A stretch of DNA of 64,000 bases. It comes from Myxococcales bacterium (lineage in GTDB: Bacteria; Myxococcota; Myxococcia; Myxococcales; Myxococcaceae). Each line of letters begins with the position of its first letter. Within the stretch, counting starts at the first letter, position 1. The stretch is from assembly GCA_030681895.1 (NCBI GenBank), contig JAUXRI010000270.1, forward strand, positions 62,001-126,000. The letters run 5' to 3'. The position numbers and the translations under genes were made by a program. The notes beneath the pieces were generated by a model. That model was not told the DNA's origin and searched no databases. It saw nothing but the letters and a program-made list of their open reading frames with translations. Positions 24,388-32,874 of the stretch are shown here, one piece after another.

Positions 24388-27032
24388 GGCGTCCTCACGT
24401 GCTCGAGCACTCGCATGGTGCCCGCGGTCACGCCGAACTGCTCATGCGCCGAGACGCGCGTGACGACCTCGGCCGCCGACGCCGTTCCACCCAGCAGCGC
24501 CTTCCACGCCTCGAGCACGCTCGCCGTCGTCGCCTCGTCTTCCCACACGAACTCCACGCGGAAGCGCTTCACGCCGGCCTTCAGCAACTTCGGCACCGCG
24601 CGCGCCGCCGTCTGCGCCTGCGCGTTGAACACCGTGTTGCGACAGCCGACGTCGACGACGACCGGGTGCTCTTTGCCTTCGCGGTCCTTCAACCCGAGCC
24701 GATGTGTCTCGCACGGCCGGCCACACGTGCGGAAGTCACGGCCTTGCGACAGCGTGTGCGCGTAGACGCAGTGCTCGGTGTGGAACGTCGCGATGTGGTG
24801 ATGGCCGACGACGGTGAGGCGCTCCGCAGGCACGTTCGCGAGCAGCTCGTGCAGTTGCGTCTCGTCGAGGTCATGCGCCGCGGTGAGCGAGTCACACCCG
24901 AGCGCGAGCAGTTGATGCGCCGTCACGCTGTTGGTGACGTTGAGCGAGAAGTCGCCGTGCACGATGGGGCGCGTGGCGAGCTTCGAGAAGTGCACCAGCC
25001 CGCCCCAGTGCCGCACCAGCACGCCGTCGGGAGCCAGCCGCGTCAGGCGCGAGTCGATGCCTTCTTCTCCCGGCTTCTGCACTCGGGTGGTGGCGATGGT
25101 GACGAAGAGCCCAGCCTGCTTCGCACGAGTGACGGCCTTCTCGAGGCCGACCAGCTCCATCCAGTCGAGCTCCACCTCGGGCAGCTTCGCCGCGATGACG
25201 GCCTCGAGCTGGGCCGGCGTACGCACGAGGGGAACGAGCATCGGCGTCGTCGGCGGCGTCCACCGCGCGGGTGCCTGCAGCTTCGACGCAGCCTCGAGCA
25301 CCGACGCGGCGACCGAGGTCTTCGCGACCTCGTGTCGTCCACGCTCCAGCACGCGCCGCTCGAGCTCCGTCACCAGCTCGCGCCGCAGCGACTTCAGTGA
25401 CGACACCGGCACGTGCAGCCCGCTCCCGAAGCCATCGAGGTCGACCGACGCGAGCCGGAACGGCGTGCCACCGAACGAGCCGAGCTTGTCCGAGAGCACC
25501 TCGACGCCCAGCCCCGCGCCCGTCGCCGCCTGCAACACGTCGCTCGTCGTGCCTTCGACGTGCACGCCTTTGCCGACGTGGCCGGTCGCAGTGAGCGTCA
25601 CGTGAAGCGGAGCTCCAGCCGCGCCCGTCACGGTGAGCGTCACCGGAATGCGGCCCGACACGCCCTTCGCGCCTGCCTCGACCGCGTCCTTCGCTTCCGA
25701 CGTGAGCCGCGGGTCGGACGAGAGGAACACCTGATGTCCCGGCTTCACGCGAGACAGCTCGGGGCCGGGGCGACCGAAGCGCAGCCACCAGCCGTTGGGA
25801 GCCGGCTCGACACCAAAGAGTGGACCGCCCGGCTCCTCGTCTTGCGGACGCCCCGTGTCGAAGCCGACGCCGCAGCCTGGAATCGGCTCGGGCACGTCGA
25901 GCGGAACGCCGCGCGAGTCTTCTGGAGAAGCGCCACCGATGACGGGAAGCGCCACCTTCGTCGCGCCTTCCGCCGCGCCACCACCCACGCCAGCGCCAGT
26001 CGACGGACGACGAAGCGCGCGCTCGATTCGAACGAGCTGACCCTTCACCTCCGCCACTCTGCCGAGCAGCGCGCCACGGTGCTTCGGGAAGCGGCCCTCC
26101 ACCAGGTCTTGATGGTCCGAGCCCGCGAAGAAGCCGTCGGAGAACCCACGCGAGTACGCCACCGCCATGCGCCCGAGGTCCTGTCGGAGCTGCGCCTGCG
26201 CGGGCGCCGACTGCTGCTGCTTCGCGAGCACGACGTCGCGCCAGCGCTTGTACCCCTCGACGGCTGTCACCACGTACGCCGGGCCCTTGAGCCGGCCTTC
26301 AATCTTCAGGCTTGCGACGCCGACGTCGGCCAGCGCTTCGAACGCACGTGGGCCGGCGAGGTCGAGCGGGCTCAGCAGATAGGCCACGTCGCCCAACGGC
26401 CGCACCGCCCCGTCGATGACCAGCTCGTACGGCAATCGGCACGACTGCGCGCACTGCCCCCGGTTCGCCGAGCGCCCGCCCCACGCTTCACTGGTGAGGC
26501 ACTGACCGCTCCACGACATGCACAACGCGCCGTGAATGAAGACCTCGAGCTCGAGCGTGGTGCCCTTCGCGAACATGCGGATCTCGTCGACCGACAGCTC
26601 GCGCGGCACCACGATGCGCGTGACGCCGAGCGCCTGCGCGAACACCGCGGCCTCGGGGCTCGACACCGTCATCTGCGTCGACGCGTGCACTTCCATCGTC
26701 GGCGCCACGGCGCGCGCCAGCACCGCCACCGCCGGGTCCTGCACGATGATGCCGTCGACGCCGGCCTGCGCGCACGCGCGGATCAGCGTCTCGACGATGG
26801 GCAGCTCGTTCTCGAACACCAGCGTGTTGAGCGTCACGTACGCGCGAGCGCCGGCACGGTGCACGTGGTCGAGCGTGTCTCGCAGCGTCGCCACCGAGAA
26901 GTTCGTCGCCCGGGCGCGCGCGTTGAGGCCTTCGTCGAGGCCGAAGTAGACGGCGTCGGCTCCAGCGGCGAGCGCGGCGTTCAAGCTGTCGGCGTCGCCC
27001 GCGGGCGCGAGAATCTCGGGGGTGGAAGGCAC
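24384..27032 (-). CDS. U32 family (RlhA/YdcP-like) Fe-S protein
   Basis: 882 aa. N-terminal U32 domain: EILAPAGDADSLNAALAAGADAVYFG, NARARATNF, VHASTQMTVSS and VVPRELSVDEI, with cysteines C171, C178, C194 and C198 in HGALCMSWSGQC and RGQCAQSC that ligate Fe-S in this family. A C-terminal DUF3656-like half ends with a second Cys cluster (HCVYAHTLSQG, RTCGRPCETH). E. coli RlhA (about 650 aa) is needed for 23S rRNA C2501 hydroxylation. This protein is about 230 residues longer, partly from a Gly/Pro-rich insertion near 345-420. RNA hydroxylation is the best inference; collagenase-like peptidase annotations of the family are historical. Coupled to chorismate mutase. Confidence 0.88.
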   Translation of the reverse strand: MPSTPEILAPAGDADSLNAALAAGADAVYFGLDEGLNARARATNFSVATLRDTLDHVHRAGARAYVTLNTLVFENELPIVETLIRACAQAGVDGIIVQDPAVAVLARAVAPTMEVHASTQMTVSSPEAAVFAQALGVTRIVVPRELSVDEIRMFAKGTTLELEVFIHGALCMSWSGQCLTSEAWGGRSANRGQCAQSCRLPYELVIDGAVRPLGDVAYLLSPLDLAGPRAFEALADVGVASLKIEGRLKGPAYVVTAVEGYKRWRDVVLAKQQQSAPAQAQLRQDLGRMAVAYSRGFSDGFFAGSDHQDLVEGRFPKHRGALLGRVAEVKGQLVRIERALRRPSTGAGVGGGAAEGATKVALPVIGGASPEDSRGVPLDVPEPIPGCGVGFDTGRPQDEEPGGPLFGVEPAPNGWWLRFGRPGPELSRVKPGHQVFLSSDPRLTSEAKDAVEAGAKGVSGRIPVTLTVTGAAGAPLHVTLTATGHVGKGVHVEGTTSDVLQAATGAGLGVEVLSDKLGSFGGTPFRLASVDLDGFGSGLHVPVSSLKSLRRELVTELERRVLERGRHEVAKTSVAASVLEAASKLQAPARWTPPTTPMLVPLVRTPAQLEAVIAAKLPEVELDWMELVGLEKAVTRAKQAGLFVTIATTRVQKPGEEGIDSRLTRLAPDGVLVRHWGGLVHFSKLATRPIVHGDFSLNVTNSVTAHQLLALGCDSLTAAHDLDETQLHELLANVPAERLTVVGHHHIATFHTEHCVYAHTLSQGRDFRTCGRPCETHRLGLKDREGKEHPVVVDVGCRNTVFNAQAQTAARAVPKLLKAGVKRFRVEFVWEDEATTASVLEAWKALLGGTASAAEVVTRVSAHEQFGVTAGTMRVLEHVRTP

Positions 27033-27058
27033 GCGGGCCTTCTATGGGAAGTGGCCCG

Positions 27059-30000
27059 TTAGCGACAGCAGACCACTCCCGACTCCCCGCGCTGCGGGCA
27101 GCCTGCGGGCCTCGTCGGTGTCGCGACCGAGATGGAGCAGCACTGCGACGCGACGACGCCACGGTCCGCGAAGCACGCTCCACCGTCTGGCACCTGCGAC
27201 GGCGCCCGGCTCACTCCCGAGATGGCGAGGCACGTCGCGCCGACCGCCGCCACGTCGTCGTGGCTCACGTCGTTGGAGCAGTCGAGCGGCGCACACCCGT
27301 CGAGCCCGTCGATGGAGGCGCGGAACGCGAAGCACCCGGGGAACGCCGTCGCGTCCTGATAGCCGACCGCGCGCAGCTCGGTGTCGTTCTGGTCGCACAC
27401 GTGCCAGCCCGACGCACAGAGCGCACTGGCCGAAGTCGACACGTCGAGGTCCTGCACCCACGAGCCTGCACAGGCGGCGAGGTCGGGGAAGCGCGTCGGG
27501 TCGCTGAAGCCCTCTCGCGTGCCGTCTGCGCAGCCGACCGACACGCCGCCGTCGACGACTCCCGAGGTCAGACAGCGGCCCGCGAGGCACGTCGTCGCGC
27601 ACGGCTGATTGCAGCCGCCGCAGTGTTGAGCGCTGGCGGTGACGTCGACGCAGCCGGCGCCGCACCGCTGAAGTCCGGGCGTGCACGCGCGCGACACCAT
27701 CGCCGTGGGACGCATCTCGGGCGGCACGCTGTCGATGACCCATCGCGCCGTGCCGTCGACGACCACGGCTCCGGCGTCCGCCCAGTCGGGCTCGGTGGCG
27801 CCGGTCGTTCCCGACGTGCTGAGCCGGTACACGAAGCCCGTCGTGCGCGCCTCGCTCGGCTGCACGACGATGGAGCTGAGGTGCTGCGTGTTGGGCTCCC
27901 ACTCGGGCCAGTACGCCGCGAGGCCACCCACCGTCGCCCAGTTGGTCGGCACCGTCGCCCACGTCTCGCCGTCGTCGGTCGACACCGAGAGTGGCGGAGC
28001 GCTGGTCTCGTTCGCCAGGTACAACGCGTCGTCTGCGCCGCGAACCAGGCCCGTGAAGTTGGGGCTCGAGACCGGCGGCGAGCGGAACGACCACGTGCGC
28101 GCGCCATCGTACGAGCGCGCGACGTTGGTGGGCGTCAGCAGGAAGAGCTGCTGCGAGGGGGGCGCGGCGTAGAGGTCTCCGCCGGGCACGGTCGAGAACG
28201 AGCCCGAGAGGCCACCGTCGAGGAAATAGGTAAACCCGGCGGCGTGCGTGAGGAGCGTCGGCCCAACGCCCCGCCGGTCGCTGATGAGTCGCGGGCCTGC
28301 AGCGCCGGCCGCGGTGAAGAGCCGCGTGTACGTGCCGCCATCGGGCAGCGCAGGCTCCTCGATACGCGCGAGGCCCTCGGGGATGAGCAGCGTCGGGTTT
28401 CCGACAGCGAAGAAGTTCGGCGGCGCGAAGGAACGCACGCCGAGCGAGGGCGGCGCCTGCCAGCGCACGGCCCAGGTGTTGCCGTTGTCGGTGCTCCTCA
28501 TCAGCCGATGCAGCCCGTTGGCCTGGAAGCCGATGATGCTCGCGGTGATCGCTCCGCTGACGTCGTCGATGTGCAGCTCGGTGAGCACGCCCGTCGTCGC
28601 CTGCGTTCCGCTCCACACCTGGGTCCACGCGCGGCCATCTTGAGAGCGGTACAGCGCCGTCGTCGGAGGGTTGCCGAGCGAGACCGTTCGAAGGAAGAGC
28701 CAGGTGCCGTCGGCGTTGAGGTCGAGCGCGACGATGGGGTCGGTGAACGAGGCCAGCTTCACCCACTTGCCTCCGACGGAGCCGGCGAGCGCGTGCCGAT
28801 TGTTGACGCCCTGGTTCGCGACGTTGCGTGGGCGCAGCAGCCCCGCGACGAAGAGCCCGCCCGAGAGGCACTGGCCACGACTGCACTGCGTGCCCGGCGC
28901 GCACGAGACGCCCTCGCACGCCACCTCGCGGCAGCGGCCCTGAATGAAGGCGAACCCGCTCGCGCACGGGCTGCCGGGCGCTCCCGTGGGGTAGCAGGTG
29001 CCATCGCTGCAGAGCTGGCCTGCGCCACACGCACGCCCTGCGCACCGCGCCTCGACGCACTGGCCCGTCAGGCACACGAAGCCGCTTCGACACGCCGTCG
29101 CTCCGCATGAGGTGGGCAGGCACTGGCCGTTCGCGCACGCTGCGTTCGCGGCACAGGTGACGCCCGCGCACGAGAGCGGCACGCACGCCTGCGCCGCGCA
29201 GACGTCTCCAGGCCGGCAGTCGGGGCCGGGCGGGCAGGCTGTCGAGAAGCACTGGCCAGCGTTGCAGAGGGCGCACGACTGTTGCCCGCACGCCGTCGCG
29301 CGACACGACTCGTCGGCGTCGCAGACGAAGCCCGGCGCGCACAGCCCGCCGCACCGGACGCCGCCATCCCCTGCGCCGGCGTCCATCGTGCTGCCGCCAT
29401 CGACTGCGCCTGCGTCCATCGCGCCGCCGCCATCGACAGCGCCGGCGTCCATCGCGCCGCCGCCATCGACTGCTCCGGCATCAATCACCGGGCCGCCGTC
29501 GGGCCTGGGCGGCGGGCTCCCTGCGTCGAGCGGAAGCGGAACCGACGTGCCTGGCGCGAGCACGATGACGCCGAGCTCGTTTGCGCCAGGGAGCAGCAGC
29601 CTGCGGCCCAGCGACGCGCTCACGAAGCCGGTGCGCTCGACGCCCATCACCCACGCGCCGCTCGGCACCGGCCCCAGCGAGAACGCGCCGTCTTCACGCG
29701 TCGTCGCGGTGGCCGCTCCGTCGGGCGACACCGCGCGCACCGTCGCCTGCGGAATCGGCGCGCCCGTCACGTCGAGCACGACGCCGCTCACCGTCGCGGC
29801 CTCACTCGGGCTCGCGCGGAGCGAGACGTCAGCGAGTCTCAGCTCCTCACCCGCGGCGAGCGTCACCTCGCGGCTGTCGGGCAGGTAGCCCTGACGAAAG
29901 AACGACGCCTGCAACGGGCCCTCGGGCAGGCCGTCGAGCGCCCACGCGCCGGTGTCGGCGCTGAAGGTCGAGAACTCCATGCCGGTGATGAAGACGGTGG

Positions 30001-30436
30001 TGCCGAGATGAAAGGCGTCGCCCGCGAGGTCGCCGCGGAGCACCTTGCCCGTCAGCCGCGCGTTGCGGCCGAGCACCACCTCGCCCATCGCGACGTCGCG
30101 GCCCGGCCCTGCGCCGATCGCCTCGAGCGAGAACACGCGCTGCCGGTCTGGCGCGCCGTCACCGTCGAGGTCGAGCGTCATGCGCACCAGACCCCGTGCC
30201 TGCGTGAGGCCAGCGAGCAGAAAGCGGCCGTCATCGTCCGCGCGCACGGCGTTCGAGCTCTCGAGCAGGTCGACCCGCGCGCCCTTCGCAGCGACCAGCG
30301 TGGTGCGCCCCGGGACTGCATACGTGAGCGTGCCGTGCAGTGCGCCTGGACCGGGCGGTGGGGGCGCCGGCGGCAGTGACAGCTCGAGACAGCCCATGAC
30401 GCTCAGCAGGAGCAGCGGGACGAGGGAGCGGGTCAC
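27059..30436 (-). CDS. Large multi-domain outer-surface lipoprotein
   Basis: 1125 aa. Signal MTRSLVPLLLLSVMGCLEL with lipobox VMGC. Residues about 30-300 contain carboxypeptidase regulatory-like beta domains (ALHGTLTYAVPGR, VSGVVLDVTGAPIPQATVRA). Residues about 310-355 are DAGAVDGGGAM repeats. Residues 355-525 are Cys-rich with repeated CxxxxC..GQC modules. From about 530-880 beta-propeller/BNR-like segments occur (LYRSQDGRAWTQVW, RSTDNGNTWAVRW, SYDGARTWSFR, STDDGETWATV). The C-terminal 200 residues are again Cys-rich (GCNQPCATTCLAGRC), ending in VVCCR. Likely surface-exposed adhesin or glycan-binding protein; no catalytic motif seen. Confidence 0.8.
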   Translation of the reverse strand: MTRSLVPLLLLSVMGCLELSLPPAPPPPGPGALHGTLTYAVPGRTTLVAAKGARVDLLESSNAVRADDDGRFLLAGLTQARGLVRMTLDLDGDGAPDRQRVFSLEAIGAGPGRDVAMGEVVLGRNARLTGKVLRGDLAGDAFHLGTTVFITGMEFSTFSADTGAWALDGLPEGPLQASFFRQGYLPDSREVTLAAGEELRLADVSLRASPSEAATVSGVVLDVTGAPIPQATVRAVSPDGAATATTREDGAFSLGPVPSGAWVMGVERTGFVSASLGRRLLLPGANELGVIVLAPGTSVPLPLDAGSPPPRPDGGPVIDAGAVDGGGAMDAGAVDGGGAMDAGAVDGGSTMDAGAGDGGVRCGGLCAPGFVCDADESCRATACGQQSCALCNAGQCFSTACPPGPDCRPGDVCAAQACVPLSCAGVTCAANAACANGQCLPTSCGATACRSGFVCLTGQCVEARCAGRACGAGQLCSDGTCYPTGAPGSPCASGFAFIQGRCREVACEGVSCAPGTQCSRGQCLSGGLFVAGLLRPRNVANQGVNNRHALAGSVGGKWVKLASFTDPIVALDLNADGTWLFLRTVSLGNPPTTALYRSQDGRAWTQVWSGTQATTGVLTELHIDDVSGAITASIIGFQANGLHRLMRSTDNGNTWAVRWQAPPSLGVRSFAPPNFFAVGNPTLLIPEGLARIEEPALPDGGTYTRLFTAAGAAGPRLISDRRGVGPTLLTHAAGFTYFLDGGLSGSFSTVPGGDLYAAPPSQQLFLLTPTNVARSYDGARTWSFRSPPVSSPNFTGLVRGADDALYLANETSAPPLSVSTDDGETWATVPTNWATVGGLAAYWPEWEPNTQHLSSIVVQPSEARTTGFVYRLSTSGTTGATEPDWADAGAVVVDGTARWVIDSVPPEMRPTAMVSRACTPGLQRCGAGCVDVTASAQHCGGCNQPCATTCLAGRCLTSGVVDGGVSVGCADGTREGFSDPTRFPDLAACAGSWVQDLDVSTSASALCASGWHVCDQNDTELRAVGYQDATAFPGCFAFRASIDGLDGCAPLDCSNDVSHDDVAAVGATCLAISGVSRAPSQVPDGGACFADRGVVASQCCSISVATPTRPAGCPQRGESGVVCCR
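29379..29477 (-). repeat. 3 x 33-bp in-frame repeat (DAGAVDGGGAM)
   Basis: Three 33-bp units start at 29379, 29412 and 29445, encoding DAGAVDGG(G/S)(A/T)M linkers in the large lipoprotein. Divergence between units is low (a few substitutions). A partial fourth unit lies toward the N-terminal side (PVIDAGAVDGG). It is a spacer of the same DGG-rich type as in the MYXO-CTERM gene, but with a different unit length. Confidence 0.85.
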
Positions 30437-30520
30437 CCGCCCAGTCTCTCAGACGCACCCGGCCCGAAGGGTACGAAACGCACGCACGCCTCGTCCGTGC
30501 GCGCTAACGTCGCCGCCCCG

Positions 30521-31972
<1,452 letters not shown>

Positions 31973-31975
31973 CCG

Positions 31976-32416
31976 TCAGAGCTTTTCGAGCACGTCGGCC
32001 GCGGGGACGCCGAGCGCCTTCGCCAGCACCTCGAGCGCGCGCACCTCGGGGTTGCTGATGGTGCCGTTGGCGCGCACCACGTCGAGGGCGAGCTTCAGCG
32101 CGTCACGGCGGAAGTCGCCTTCGAGCACGGCGGCGAGGCCTGCGACGAACTCATCGGGCCCGTGGGTCGCCAGCGCTTGAACGGCCATGCGCGCCTCGTC
32201 GAGCAGCGTCGACACCTTCGCGTACTCGTCGAGGTTCTCCATGCCGACCGAGCGCGCGATCACCGCGCGCAGGTCGTCGACCAGCGTCTCGACCTCGGGC
32301 TCTTCGACTTTTCCATCAGCCGACGCCAGGTAGACCGCCGCCTGCACGAGCGCGCGCAGCGTGGCCTCGAGCTTCGGGCGGGCCGTGCGCGCCGTGAAGA
32401 GGTGTCGAACGGTCAC
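31976..32416 (-). CDS. TerB-like (tellurite resistance B fold) protein
   Basis: 146 aa from a GTG at 32416 whose GTGA overlaps the stop of the upstream CX3C gene; an ATG seven codons upstream is possible. Helical TerB-like pattern: VQAAVYLASADGKVEEPEVETLVDDL with the acidic SADGKVEEPE metal-binding-like turn, and a second related turn, VVRANGTISNPEVRALEVLAKALG. TerB-fold proteins bind divalent metal and join envelope-stress or phage-defence complexes, but no other ter genes are nearby. Convergent with the sigma54 activator (3 bp between stops). Confidence 0.75.
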   Translation of the reverse strand: MTVRHLFTARTARPKLEATLRALVQAAVYLASADGKVEEPEVETLVDDLRAVIARSVGMENLDEYAKVSTLLDEARMAVQALATHGPDEFVAGLAAVLEGDFRRDALKLALDVVRANGTISNPEVRALEVLAKALGVPAADVLEKL

Positions 32417-32634
32417 TTGCGGCAGCTCTCGCGGCACGGCTGCACCTGGGCTTCACACGTCTTGAGGCACTCCATGAGGCGTCTGGCCTGGTCGGGCTTC
32501 GAGGCATCCTTCGGGTCACCGGCGCACTGCTTGAGACAGTTCGACGCCTGCTGGTTGCACGTCGCCACGCAGGGAGATTGCGCCGCGACGGTGGCCGCGA
32601 GCGTGACGAGGAGCGTGAGGAGCAGTCGCTTCAT
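32413..32634 (-). CDS. Small secreted protein with two CX3C-X6-CX3C motifs
   Basis: 73 aa from the ATG at 32634. MKRLLLTLLVTLAATVAAQS is a signal peptide. The mature 53 residues carry eight cysteines in two identical spacings: CVATCNQQASNCLKQC and CLKTCEAQVQPCRESC, each CX3C-X6-CX3C, separated by a Lys/Asp-rich linker. This predicts a helical hairpin closed by disulphides, as in CHCH-type proteins, or a metal-binding unit. It is translationally coupled to the TerB-like gene (GTGA overlap), so the two probably act together in the envelope. No known family recognised. Confidence 0.75.
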   Translation of the reverse strand: MKRLLLTLLVTLAATVAAQSPCVATCNQQASNCLKQCAGDPKDASKPDQARRLMECLKTCEAQVQPCRESCRK

Positions 32635-32874
32635 GGTGCCTCTGAGAGAAACGCTAACACCGGTGTGCACTCCCGTGTCAGCCGACGCCCCTGCCCGGGT
32701 GGATCTTCATTCGCGGACGAAACGAGCCCTGATCCCGCCGATGTCGGGGCGAGGGCCTCGGGGTCGCGGCAGGCGTCACGCAGGCCGTGCTTGCTCGGCG
32801 GCGCGTCGCGGAACAACGTCGCTCCCCTCGGCGTCTGTGACATCGCGCCGCCCCACGTTCCCACGAGGCCCTTC

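Noticed and set aside
24270-27062. Long + strand frames opposite the U32 gene
   Set aside because: They are Arg/His-rich with no recognised motif; the minus strand U32 cysteine pattern and coupling to chorismate mutase are decisive.
27044-29110. 688-codon open frame on the + strand opposite the large lipoprotein gene
   Set aside because: It is an antisense shadow made open by high GC. It has no domain, while the minus strand has a lipoprotein signal, repeats and cysteine modules.
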